Part shown: positions 9,301 to 16,621 of the stretch, one piece after another
Position numbering within the stretch: position 1 is the stretch's first letter
Layout: each line of letters begins with the position of its first letter
Assembly (NCBI GenBank): GCA_963580245.1
Contig: CAUZJO010000089.1
Span: 1-19,819, forward strand
From: CAUZJO01 sp963580245
Lineage (GTDB): Bacteria; Sumerlaeota; Sumerlaeia; MVZB01
Length of the DNA stretch: 19,819 nt
Reading direction: 5' to 3'
Position numbers and translations under genes: made by a program
The notes under the pieces: model-generated
Told to the model about the DNA's origin: nothing
Database searches by the model: none
The model's input: the letters and a program-made list of their open reading frames with translations, nothing else

Positions 9301-10113
9301 AGCCTGTTCCCGATCCGGGGCCGCAGCTGTTCATCGAACGCGATGCCTTTCCTGTGGGAGGGTTTTCCGACCTTCGACTTGTTCGCCAAATCAACGCTGC
9401 AAGAGATCTACACGCCGCAATGTCTCCAAGACGCCTATACGCTCCGGGCCACCCATCTTGAGTCCGGCGTCTTGATCAATGACGGCCAGGGACATTTTGA
9501 ATTCGAACCGTTGCCGCATCTGGCGCAGGTTTCACCCGGCTTCGGCGTCATACTGACCGAAGTGGACGGCGATGGTCGAACGGACCTGTACATGGTTCAC
9601 AATTTCTTGAACAATCAACCCGAGACCGGTCGCATGGACGGGGGCGTGAGTTTGTTGCTGCTGGGCGGGGAGGCCGTCGGTGACGCTGGACTGACTCCCG
9701 TCTGGCCGCTGCAAAGCGGACTGGTCGTCCCCGGCGACGCCAAGAGCCTCGCGCAGTGCGACCTGAATAACGACGGTTGGCCCGACTTCATCATCGGCGT
9801 CAACGACGGCGAACTGATGGCGTTCGAGAATCGAGGGTCGCAAACGAATCGGGCGGTGAAGGTACGCCTGCGTGGCGGCCAATATAATCCCACCGGCATC
9901 GGGGCGCTGGTGGCGCTAAAGACGAGCGCGGGCACACTGCAAACCGCCGAACTCGCCGCGGGGGGGAGTTACCTCTCTCAATCCAGCAAAGACCTCTTCT
10001 TCGGCCTTGGTCCTGGCGACCGCGTCGAGGAGATTCGAGTGCGTTGGCCGGACGGCCGCTCCGTGCAGTACACCGAAGACCTGGACCGGCAGGTGATCCT
10101 GCTGGAAAAGTGA
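6382..10113 (+). CDS. Large exported FG-GAP/VCBS repeat protein with two ASPIC/UnbV domains (CRTAC1-like)
   Basis: The protein is 1243 aa from the ATG at 6382; residues 1-27 (MDRRLCVLATLGLLAILNASAGG) are a signal peptide. The in-frame TTG at 6307 would put 25 non-signal residues ahead of it, so I rejected it. No strong ribosome binding site is visible. Two similar halves follow. Each has a run of calcium-binding-type Dx[DN]xDGxxD repeats (DYDGDGLPD, DVDNDGDLD, DYDRDGDLD, DMDNDGRVD in the first; DADGDGDDD, DFDRDGDLD, DLDGDGDID, DLNNDGWPD in the second), and each ends in an ASPIC/UnbV domain near residues 545-620 (RFGIGARVEM, VLWPSGQRQTF) and 1165-1240 (NPTGIGALVALKT, RVRWPDGRSVQY). Such proteins fold as beta-propellers outside the cytoplasm; most have no proven function, with adhesion or binding usually inferred. 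The TPR gene 105 nt downstream is probably co-transcribed. Confidence 0.9.
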   Translation: MDRRLCVLATLGLLAILNASAGGATAGITSVPLTDQGGAGDGPRFERLSPELTGITFANRFDPLNEKIRNDILESPFVYGGVAVGDYDGDGLPDVYLTSAFSHNRLYRNLGNAQFEDVTERAGVEGAPAWNSGASFADVDNDGDLDLYICLYDNPNRLYINQGDGTFTESAESFGMDFKGASVMSSFCDYDRDGDLDAFVLTNRLWHLPPPKNIEVLESSGDGDATIKPEYRGLVSFYLEEPSLRFAGEEDRLLRNNGDGSFTDATQESGISGYEMGLAATWWDYNQDGSPDLYVSNDFWEPDRLYHNNGDGTFRDVTTSLLPHTPWLSMGADLGDLNNDGRIDFIATDMAATTHYKQKMAMGEMGQAGTFLRTAVPRQYMRNAVYLNTGTERYMEAAYLTGLASTDWTWSVNCEDMDNDGRVDVYFTNGIMRDWTNPDHVARINKLIPPEDLPRIAREGYIEKIRYWLATPPRVEANLAYRNLGDLKFQEVGPEWGLNHMGISNGAVFADLDRDGDLDLVVNNFDEEAGVYRNQTTDTHGVLIRLEGTESNRFGIGARVEMKTRTGGVQARQLTLTRGYMSNPEPLIHFGLGVDPMIEQLTVLWPSGQRQTFADLESDRFYTITEPQREPPVDKAVQSRDDDDGAEKMFGRSDGLRGIRHHERPFDDYERQPLLPYQLSKLGPGLAFGDADGDGDDDLYLGGAAGQRGMLHINDGEGNFGPGPARPFQVDRECEDMSPLWFDADGDGDLDLYVASGGVEAEPGDEVLRDRLYLNGGGAQGGTEGQFTKAPRGALPDLRDSSGTVAAGDFDRDGDLDLFVGGRSIPGKYPLAPKSRLLRNDPSSSTFTDITAQVAPDLLETGMVTSALWSDVDDDGWIDLWVTHEWGPIKLYRNHQGSLQDETRDAGLAERLGWWNAIAGRDLDGDGDIDYAVTNFGLNTKYHPSPRKPAQIYYGDFEGTGKRCIVEAEFEGESLFPIRGRSCSSNAMPFLWEGFPTFDLFAKSTLQEIYTPQCLQDAYTLRATHLESGVLINDGQGHFEFEPLPHLAQVSPGFGVILTEVDGDGRTDLYMVHNFLNNQPETGRMDGGVSLLLLGGEAVGDAGLTPVWPLQSGLVVPGDAKSLAQCDLNNDGWPDFIIGVNDGELMAFENRGSQTNRAVKVRLRGGQYNPTGIGALVALKTSAGTLQTAELAAGGSYLSQSSKDLFFGLGPGDRVEEIRVRWPDGRSVQYTEDLDRQVILLEK

Positions 10114-10218
10114 ATACGAAAACGATTCCCCCTCGCCGGCGCCGCTCTTGGAAGTGTCTTTGAAAACAAGCGATGTCCCATCCTCCCCGGCTAGATCCGT
10201 ATTCGGCGCCATGCGTTC

Positions 10219-11418
10219 ATGACAAAATCGCGTTCATCAAATAGAAAGCCCCGTCCCAAGGCCCCTCAAGGCGCCCGTCCCAAACCGGACAAGGCCAAAG
10301 GCCGGAAGTTCCCTTTCCTGCTGAAGGTGATTCTCATCGTTTCGCTCATCCTTAACGGCGCTGGCGCCGTGTACTTTTTTGGCAAAGAGAGCGACGTTCG
10401 AAAGTCCCCCGCCGAACGCGCGTCTTCGGAAGAGGCTGATTCATGGCAAGACCATGTCCAACAGGGCAAGCAACTCTATAAACAGGCCATTGGTTCCAAT
10501 CCGATTGACGTGGAGTTGGTCCGCCGAGCGAACCGGCATCAGCTCAAGGCACTCGATCAGCAGCCGAACAATTCGGAAATCCACTCGTATTTAGCATCCA
10601 ATTATCTGGTGTTGGGCGAACTGAAAGATGCCATTGCACATTTTGAGAAAGCCGACGACCTTGCGCCGAAGTTTCCCCACGCAATGGCCCATAAACTCCA
10701 GGGCGAACGACTCTCGGAAGCGGGCAATCAAGAGGAGGCGTTGGGACATTTTCTCAACGCGTTCAGGATCGACCCGACCGTCAGCGAGATTCACCTTGAA
10801 ATGGGATGGGCGTTGTGGGAATTGAATCGGCGCGAAGAGGCCATCGAGCAATTAAAGACGGCCGTCAGTCTCAACCCGGCGGACCCGTCAACGCAAAATC
10901 GACTCGAGCAGTATTTGGTCAAGAAGCAGACAAACGAGGCGCTTGCCGGCAAGTTGCGGGAGCGGCTCGCCACCAGTTGGGACGACCCCAGCGTCTATCA
11001 AAACCTTGTCCATCTGGCGGACATCTATCTGGAGATGAATCGCCATGGCGAGGCCCTCGAGTATTATCGCCGCTCGGTGGAAATCAACCCCAACCAGCCG
11101 AATGTTCACGCGAAGATCGCCATCTGCAGGGCGATGCAACACGAGTACGATGCGGCTTTGGATAGTCTCATGAAAACCAATCCCGATGAGTCCGCCTGCT
11201 GCCGGGGCCTGGCCCAGAAACTCCTGGAATATAATCGCCTGATGGAGCTGATGGCGCAGTACGAACGATTGATGGGCCGCGACGACAAGGCGCAAAAAAT
11301 CGAGCGCGACGCCCAAGTTCGGGCCGGGAAAGCCCGGGAGTTCCTGGAGCGGTCCCTGACGCTCGATCCCGAACAGCCCGAAGTCCTCGCGTTGCTGCGC
11401 GGGCTCGACGCCCAATAG
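10219..11418 (+). CDS. Membrane-anchored tetratricopeptide-repeat protein
   Basis: The protein is 399 aa. Residues 1-31 are strongly basic and rich in Pro, Lys and Arg; residues 32-55 (FPFLLKVILIVSLILNGAGAVYFFG) form one membrane helix. By the positive-inside rule the rest should face outside the cytoplasm. From about residue 90 onward there are TPR units, for example SYLASNYLVLGELKDAIAHF, EMGWALWELNRREEAIEQLK and NLVHLADIYLEMNRHGEALEYY, giving at least five repeats. TPRs are protein-binding scaffolds. FG-GAP/ASPIC and TPR genes are commonly neighbours in environmental bacteria, so a shared extracytoplasmic complex is plausible but not shown. No strong ribosome binding site precedes the ATG at 10219. 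The gene is convergent with the moxR remnant, which ends about 75 bp past its stop. Confidence 0.85.
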   Translation: MTKSRSSNRKPRPKAPQGARPKPDKAKGRKFPFLLKVILIVSLILNGAGAVYFFGKESDVRKSPAERASSEEADSWQDHVQQGKQLYKQAIGSNPIDVELVRRANRHQLKALDQQPNNSEIHSYLASNYLVLGELKDAIAHFEKADDLAPKFPHAMAHKLQGERLSEAGNQEEALGHFLNAFRIDPTVSEIHLEMGWALWELNRREEAIEQLKTAVSLNPADPSTQNRLEQYLVKKQTNEALAGKLRERLATSWDDPSVYQNLVHLADIYLEMNRHGEALEYYRRSVEINPNQPNVHAKIAICRAMQHEYDAALDSLMKTNPDESACCRGLAQKLLEYNRLMELMAQYERLMGRDDKAQKIERDAQVRAGKAREFLERSLTLDPEQPEVLALLRGLDAQ

Positions 11419-11491
11419 CCGGGCCGTTCCCCTCGCGAAACATCATCCAGCCGCTGACGAACTGATGCGCGTCAAGCGGCGGAAGCGGGAC

Positions 11492-12120
<629 letters not shown>

Positions 12121-12514
12121 CGTTTCGCCTTTCAAGTCGAATTCGCCCGTCCCCTCGCGAGCGGAAGCCCCCACTTCCCCCCGCCGGCTATGTCCTGGTT
12201 GGCCAGGCCTTCAAGCTATTAGACGCGCCTAAATTCAAAAAGTTGTAATGTTTTTAAACCAATCCGAGCCGCGCCGCAAGAGCCCCCCCGAAGCCGACCG
12301 GTCGCCGCGCCGGGTTCACGGAGGGCACTCGCCATCTTTCGCTCTACCCCTTGCTCGTCCTCCCGTCAATTCCTAGCGTGCGCGACCGGTGCCCGTCCGG
12401 GGGCGTTCAAACGCATTGACAACGCCTCGCGCGAGGCGGTCAAGTGGTGGCGGGGCGCGCGGACCGGATTTACCCGGGCCGGCGGCGCCTTTCGGATCGG
12501 GTCGGAGGTGCGGC
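12121..12514. other. Intergenic region between divergent moxR remnant and epimerase gene
   Basis: No coding frame here has a recognisable product. The centre (about 12220-12260) is locally AT-rich, which would suit promoters for the divergent genes, but I cannot assign hexamers with confidence. On the plus strand TTGACA at 12416-12421 is followed by a perfect 16-bp palindrome at 12423-12438. A ribosome binding site, GGAGG at 12504-12508, precedes the epimerase start. Confidence 0.45.
12416..12438 (+). promoter_or_regulatory. Possible promoter -35 with overlapping palindromic operator
   Basis: TTGACA (12416-12421) is a consensus -35 hexamer. Two bases later lies CGCCTCGCGCGAGGCG (12423-12438), a perfect 16-bp palindrome that would sit in the -35/-10 spacer. 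The matching -10 position at 12439-12444 reads GTCAAG, which is a poor match. The arrangement suits a repressor site, but GC-rich palindromes also arise by chance and the -10 is weak. Confidence 0.25.
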
Positions 12515-13483
12515 ATGAGAATTCTGGTCACTGGCGGGACGGGGACGCTTGGCGGGTACGTCCTGCGCGAGCTTCTCGGGGCGGGTCACGAGGTTTCCGA
12601 GCTGAGCCGGACCGCGCCGGAGATCGAGGGGGTCAAGTCCTTCGCGGGCGATATCGGCCGGCCCGAGGACCTGCGCGAGGCGTTCGCGGGCCAGGAGGCG
12701 GTCATCCACATGGCGGCCGTCCCCGGACCCGGGCGCCAATCGGCCGAGCGGCTCATGCAGGTCAACCTGGTCGGGACGGTTAATGCCCTGGAAGCCGCCG
12801 TGGGGGCCGGCGTTGGGCGGTTCGTTTTCACCTCGTCGGGGGCGGCCATGGGCTACGCCTTCCAGCGGCGGCCGCTGACGCCCCAATATCTGCCGCTCGA
12901 TGAGGACCACCCCTGCCGGCCCCATGACGACTACGGGCTGAGCAAGCTACTGGGGGAGCTCGCCTGCCGCCGCTATACCGACGCCTTCGGGCTTCAGACG
13001 CTCTGCCTGCGCGTGCACGCCAACTGGTACGTCGACCGGCCGGGCGCCGAAGCCGCCTGCGGGCAAGGCTGGGCGAAGGACCTGACGGTCGAAGAGCTGT
13101 GGGCCAAACGCTATCTGAAGACGCTCGACGCGGCGGAGGGCGACTGGCCGGTCCCAGGTCCCCCGGCGCCGCACAAGTTGCTGTGGGCCTTTACCGACGC
13201 GCGCGACGCCGCCCGGGCCTTGCGGCTGGCCGCCGAATGCGAATCGCTCGCCCATGAGGTGTTCATCATCAGCGGATTCGATACGTGCTCGCGGGAGGAA
13301 ACCTCGCGACTCGTCGAGCGACGCTTCCCCGAGGTGCCCTTGAGCCGCCCCCTGAGCGGTTTCGAGACGCTGTGGTCCCACGCGAAGGCCAAACGCCTGC
13401 TCGGCTACGAGCCGCGCCATACCTGGCGCGACAGCGATTTTCAGTGCTGGAGCGAAGCCCTCAAGACCGGCGTCCCCGGCTGA
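12515..13483 (+). CDS. NAD(P)-dependent epimerase/dehydratase (extended SDR family)
   Basis: The protein is 322 aa from the ATG at 12515, with GGAGG six bases upstream; the longer frame from 12389 only adds low-complexity residues. The N-terminus MRILVTGGTGTLGGYVLREL holds the extended-SDR Rossmann glycine motif (GxxGxxG, residues 7-13), followed by an Asp-Ile (AGDI) and HMAAVPGPG at the cofactor pocket. The active-site region shows FTSSGA and DDYGLSK, giving the YxxxK catalytic pair. The C-terminal half resembles UDP-sugar epimerases (ALRLAAE, VFIISGFDT, LGYEPRHTWRDS). Extended SDRs interconvert or dehydrate nucleotide sugars, but the substrate cannot be read from sequence and no sugar-pathway genes adjoin. 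It is a single gene flanked by decayed genes on the other strand. Confidence 0.88.
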   Translation: MRILVTGGTGTLGGYVLRELLGAGHEVSELSRTAPEIEGVKSFAGDIGRPEDLREAFAGQEAVIHMAAVPGPGRQSAERLMQVNLVGTVNALEAAVGAGVGRFVFTSSGAAMGYAFQRRPLTPQYLPLDEDHPCRPHDDYGLSKLLGELACRRYTDAFGLQTLCLRVHANWYVDRPGAEAACGQGWAKDLTVEELWAKRYLKTLDAAEGDWPVPGPPAPHKLLWAFTDARDAARALRLAAECESLAHEVFIISGFDTCSREETSRLVERRFPEVPLSRPLSGFETLWSHAKAKRLLGYEPRHTWRDSDFQCWSEALKTGVPG

Positions 13484-13809
13484 ACCCGAGACCCAGCCGG
13501 CGTCGGGAGTTATGGTGGAGGGTACGCAGACGCGTTCGCTAACGCTTTAAACGCCGTGGCACGTAGTGGATGAAGTTGCCCATCGCGGTTTTGCGGGTCG
13601 GCCCTCGGCTCCCGTCTCTCGTCCTCGTCGATCGGATGTTGACGTGATCGAGTTGATATTAGCATGGCGATGATCATTATTTCGGTTGAATAATTCGAGG
13701 ACGAGAGACGAGGACGGGAGCCGAGGGCCGATCATGAATGGGGACGGGAACCCTTCATCGAGGCGGGGTTCACTCCCAAGACTGAATCATAGCCCATCTG
13801 TTCGGATTC
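13484..13809. other. Intergenic region carrying a long imperfect inverted repeat
   Basis: No gene is supported between the epimerase stop and the zinc-ribbon fragment. The central part (13598-13731) is a long inverted repeat, listed separately. On the minus strand just outside the left arm a short frame reads KTAMGNFIHYVPRRLKR before a stop; I could not assign it to a family, and it may be a remnant of a lost gene. Confidence 0.45.
13598..13731. repeat. Long imperfect inverted repeat around a 68-bp AT-rich centre
   Basis: The left arm (13598-13627, 30 nt, TCGGCCCTCGGCTCCCGT then CTCTCGTCCTCG) is matched by the reverse complement of the right arm (13696-13731, 36 nt). The only difference is six extra bases in the right arm, which look like a local duplication of CCTCGT. 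The 68-bp centre is AT-rich beside GC-rich arms and ends in a second hairpin, ATTATT (13676-13681) with AATAAT (13689-13694). No coding capacity is seen. A small non-autonomous element, a strong transcript hairpin, or a duplicated remnant are all possible. Confidence 0.7.
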
Positions 13810-14184
13810 TCAACCCGTGGACTTGTTGATTCGGGTATCGAGGAATTCGGCGGCCAGCTCACGATCGCAGTAGGTGCATTTGGCGGCGGAGGGGGGGGTG
13901 ATGCGCCGGCACGAGGGGCACGCTCGCGGCGCGGCGCCGGGTTGCAGTTTCCCGTCGCGTCGGCCGTCCTGGGCGTCCACGTAATTCATTCACTGGCGGA
14001 ATTCATCGTCACCGATGATCTGCTTCTCGATCAGGATCAGCAGCAGGGTCTGCAGGAGCAGATGCTGGCGGTCGAGCGCGCGGCGCAGCTCCTGGATATC
14101 GCCGCGGGCCTGATTGTCGGTCGGCCGCGGTTGGTAGCTCAACGGCCCCGCGGTCGATAGTCCTGGTGTCGCGAACTCTTCCAT
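13810..14184 (-). pseudogene. Coiled-coil plus zinc-ribbon protein split by an in-frame TGA
   Basis: One frame runs from the ATG at 14184 (GGGAGGG just upstream) to the TGA at 13810-13812, interrupted by TGA at 13990-13992. The first part (64 aa) is MEEFATPGLSTAGPLSYQ, a helical coiled-coil-like segment (ELRRALDRQHLLLQTLLLIL) and a tail ending GDDEFRQ. The second part (59 aa) begins MNYVDAQDGRRDGK and holds a zinc ribbon with CPSC and CTYC. A TGG (Trp) to TGA change would join them as EFRQWMNYVD, which reads naturally. The TGA is followed immediately by ATG, so the ribbon could still be made by re-initiation as a separate small protein. lepA and the GH127-like gene use TGA as stop, so general TGA recoding is unlikely. 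The function is unknown; a metal-binding or nucleic-acid-binding role would be inference only. Confidence 0.6.
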
Positions 14185-14338
14185 GCAATCCCTCCCGTCG
14201 GGGGAGCTTCCCCCCTCCCCATTCACTATCGGCGTCGTTGGGCGGCGGGTTGATCAGTGTCCACGCGGAATTACCGGCTTCCTCGCCCCGGCCGGACGCG
14301 CGTTCGGGGAGCCCCCCCCGATTGGCCTACCGCAAAGT

Positions 14339-14706
14339 TCACGAAGGGAGAGGGCCAAGCACCCGTTTCAGCAGCGCGATCTGACCGGCGTGGTAGAGGA
14401 GGTGATGAATGATGCCGTAAAGCATCTGGTAACAGGGATAGAAACGACCGGGGGCCAGTTCTCTTCGCCTTCCGGGTCGGGCGTCTCATCACCATGCAGC
14501 ATCCGCGTGACGAAATCCTGCCACGCCACGATATGGCGGACCAACTCCCAGATCGTATGCGCTTCGGGAAGCGGACGGGTCGCGGCCTCCTCGGTGCTCA
14601 GGTCCGAAAGCAGATCGCGCAACGACGGCCCGTACCATGAGCTGCTGCCGTAGACCCGTTGGAACAACTCGCTGATCCTCTCGATTTCGCTCTTGTTTGA
14701 TCTCAT
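14339..14706 (-). pseudogene. DinB-like (DUF1572-type) protein with an internal deletion and frameshift
   Basis: DinB-superfamily proteins are four-helix bundles of about 150-170 aa with a three-His metal site. The frame from the ATG at 14706 encodes the N-terminal half (residues 1-86: IERISELFQRVYG, TIWELVRHIVAWQDFV, ending ENWPPV), then goes off-family to a stop at 14368. The C-terminal part appears in a different frame up to the TGA at 14339-14341 (RFYPCYQMLYGIIHHLLYHAGQIALLKRVLG). The two join at a short CCCGG sequence near 14448-14454, consistent with loss of about 40 codons by a microhomology deletion that also shifted frame. The helix that normally links the halves is gone, so the product should not fold as a normal DinB. 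The role of the intact protein is not known. The ribosome binding site is weak. Confidence 0.78.
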
Positions 14707-14886
14707 GCGGTCATGATCGCCTTTCGCAACAATTCATTTCAGCCCGAAACAGTCCGGCTCGCCCGATGCCGGATGCGATCATGGTTCGCCGCGCGACGTA
14801 GAAGAGGCGCCCCTCGCAACGACAATCCGAAGCCCCAAAGCGCGCAACCTTCCAACGTTTACTCGGTGTATCATCGAACCAAGCCC

Positions 14887-16140
14887 TTACCGGGCGGCTT
14901 GGTCCGACACGTCCACGCACACAAGCTCGCCGTCACTGTTGCGGCAGTAAATGCGCTTGTTCACCAGCACGGGGGTCGTCCAGCACTTGCCGCCCAGCAC
15001 CTGCATTTGGGCCAGCGTCTCGAATCCCTCTGGCGTGGCCTCCGCGACGATCAGTTCCGAACTCTCACTCATGATAATCAGCTTGCCGCCGGCAACGGTC
15101 AGCGTGCCGTTGCCAAGTCCGTCCTCGGACCAGCGCGCCTCGCGCGATTCGGGGTCGATGCACTGGAGCTGATTGGCGGCCTGGTTGAAGCCGTAGAGAT
15201 GTCCCCGCCAGAGCACCGGCGTCGAGAAAGAATTTCCGAACGTGGAACTCTCCGAGAGGAGTTTAAGCTCGTTGCCCGCGCCGATGCCGTAGATTTCCGA
15301 TCCGCCGGTGCAAGTGAGAAATAACTTGTCGCCGAGGATGATCGGCGTGGCGCCGCAAATGCTCTTGTGCCGCTCGCTGAGGTGATGGCCGAGCTGTTTC
15401 CCGTCGCTCAGGCGAAACAGAAACAACCCCTTGAGATTCAGGCAGACCAGGATGTCCTCGCCTTCGCGCCGGACCACCATCGGCGAGGAAAACGCCTCGC
15501 CCAGCTCTTCGCTCGACCAAATAATCTCCTTGGTGGTTTTTTTGAGGACGTGAACGCGCCCGATATTGATGATGAGCCGATCGTCCACGACCAGCGGCGA
15601 GGCGCAGCAGCCGTAATCGACATTGAGTTTGCCGATCTCGGGGGTGAACGAGCGGCTCCAAATGTGGTGGCCCGTCCGCGCGTCGATCGCGTGGACTTCA
15701 CCGGCCTTGCTCAGGGTGTAAACGACGCGGCGGTCGACGAACGGCGTCGCCGAAGGCCCGCCCTCGTGCTGCTTATCGTAGGTCGCGCAGGGATATTTGT
15801 AACGCCAGATCTCGCGACCGGTCTGGGCGTCCAGGCAATAGACGATATCCATCTCGTCGCGGTTGCCTAGGCAATAGACCCGCCCATCGCGGGTGGTGGG
15901 CGCCGAGAAGCCGGTTCCCAGTTCGACTTTCCACAGAACCGGCGGCCCATCCGCGGGCCAGTCGCTTGACCAGCCCATTTCGTGCGAGACGCCGTCTCGG
16001 TTCGGCCCTCGCCATTGCGGCCACTGGTCGCCGTGGATTAACCACGAGCAACCGGTAAGCGGCATGGTCAAAATGCAGGCGATCAGGATTGGCCGAGAGA
16101 AGTGATAGGCCGGACACACGCGAGCGCGTAGACCTTGCAT
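14887..16140 (-). CDS. PQQ-binding-like beta-propeller lipoprotein
   Basis: The protein is 417 aa from the ATG at 16140, with AAAGGGG nine bases upstream; a longer frame from 16209 adds residues ahead of the signal sequence. Residues 16-31 (RPILIACILTMPLTGC) form a lipoprotein signal with lipobox LTGC, Cys31 being the anchor, so the mature protein sits on a membrane facing outward. After it comes the WPQWRGPNRDGVS signature common in Planctomycetes, then repeated blades of the PQQ/BamB type (VYCLDAQTGREIWRY, VHAIDARTGHHIWSR, LQCIDPESREARWSE, LVCVDV) that build an eight-bladed propeller. Such proteins can bind PQQ as dehydrogenases or act as BamB-like scaffolds; no dehydrogenase catalytic residues are evident, so scaffold or binding is likelier. 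It diverges from the GH127-like gene across 481 bp. Confidence 0.88.
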   Translation of the reverse strand: MQGLRARVCPAYHFSRPILIACILTMPLTGCSWLIHGDQWPQWRGPNRDGVSHEMGWSSDWPADGPPVLWKVELGTGFSAPTTRDGRVYCLGNRDEMDIVYCLDAQTGREIWRYKYPCATYDKQHEGGPSATPFVDRRVVYTLSKAGEVHAIDARTGHHIWSRSFTPEIGKLNVDYGCCASPLVVDDRLIINIGRVHVLKKTTKEIIWSSEELGEAFSSPMVVRREGEDILVCLNLKGLFLFRLSDGKQLGHHLSERHKSICGATPIILGDKLFLTCTGGSEIYGIGAGNELKLLSESSTFGNSFSTPVLWRGHLYGFNQAANQLQCIDPESREARWSEDGLGNGTLTVAGGKLIIMSESSELIVAEATPEGFETLAQMQVLGGKCWTTPVLVNKRIYCRNSDGELVCVDVSDQAAR

Positions 16141-16621
16141 GAGAGCGTCCCCTTTGTTCGCAACGGTCGCCGGCGGAAGATAAAGGCATCCGTTGGTCTC
16201 TGACATCAATAGGCGAATGATTCACACCCATTGTAAGGCTATTCGGAGTCTGCGGCCACCCCGCTCGGCGTCATTCGGACAGCGCGTTTGCAATGTCCAT
16301 TGTCGGGAATCGAGCCGGCCAGGTCAACCTTTACGCGCGTGTGGCGCCGACGCCCGCGCGGCGGCGTCTCAGGTTCGAGCGCGGCGGCAAATGAGAAGTC
16401 GCGCGTGGCCTCCTCGTAAGAGACCCTCCGGGTAACCTCGATTTCGAAATTTAAGATAGAATCGATATTGCGCGGCTTGTATTCTGGAATCAAGAGCATG
16501 GGGCTGTCTTTCTCAATGCGTCGGCCAACATACCCGACCTTGCGGGTGGGGAATATCGGCATAAGGCACGGGCTCTCTATTCGTGGATAGGAATGCTCAC
16601 TGTCATCGGGAGAGGATCGAG
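16141..16621. other. Divergent intergenic region (propeller lipoprotein / GH127-like)
   Basis: The region probably holds promoters for both divergent genes. A minus-strand frame at 16239-16562 (107 aa, including PRNIDSILNFEIEVTRRVSYEEATRDFSF) has some protein-like composition but no family I recognise and no good ribosome binding site, so I do not call it a gene. On the plus strand GGGAGAGG at 16608-16615 is the ribosome binding site for the GH127-like gene. Confidence 0.4.

Noticed and set aside
16239..16562. 107-aa minus-strand frame in the divergent intergenic region
   Set aside because: It is partly protein-like, but there is no ribosome binding site and no recognised family; it lies where two divergent promoters are expected.
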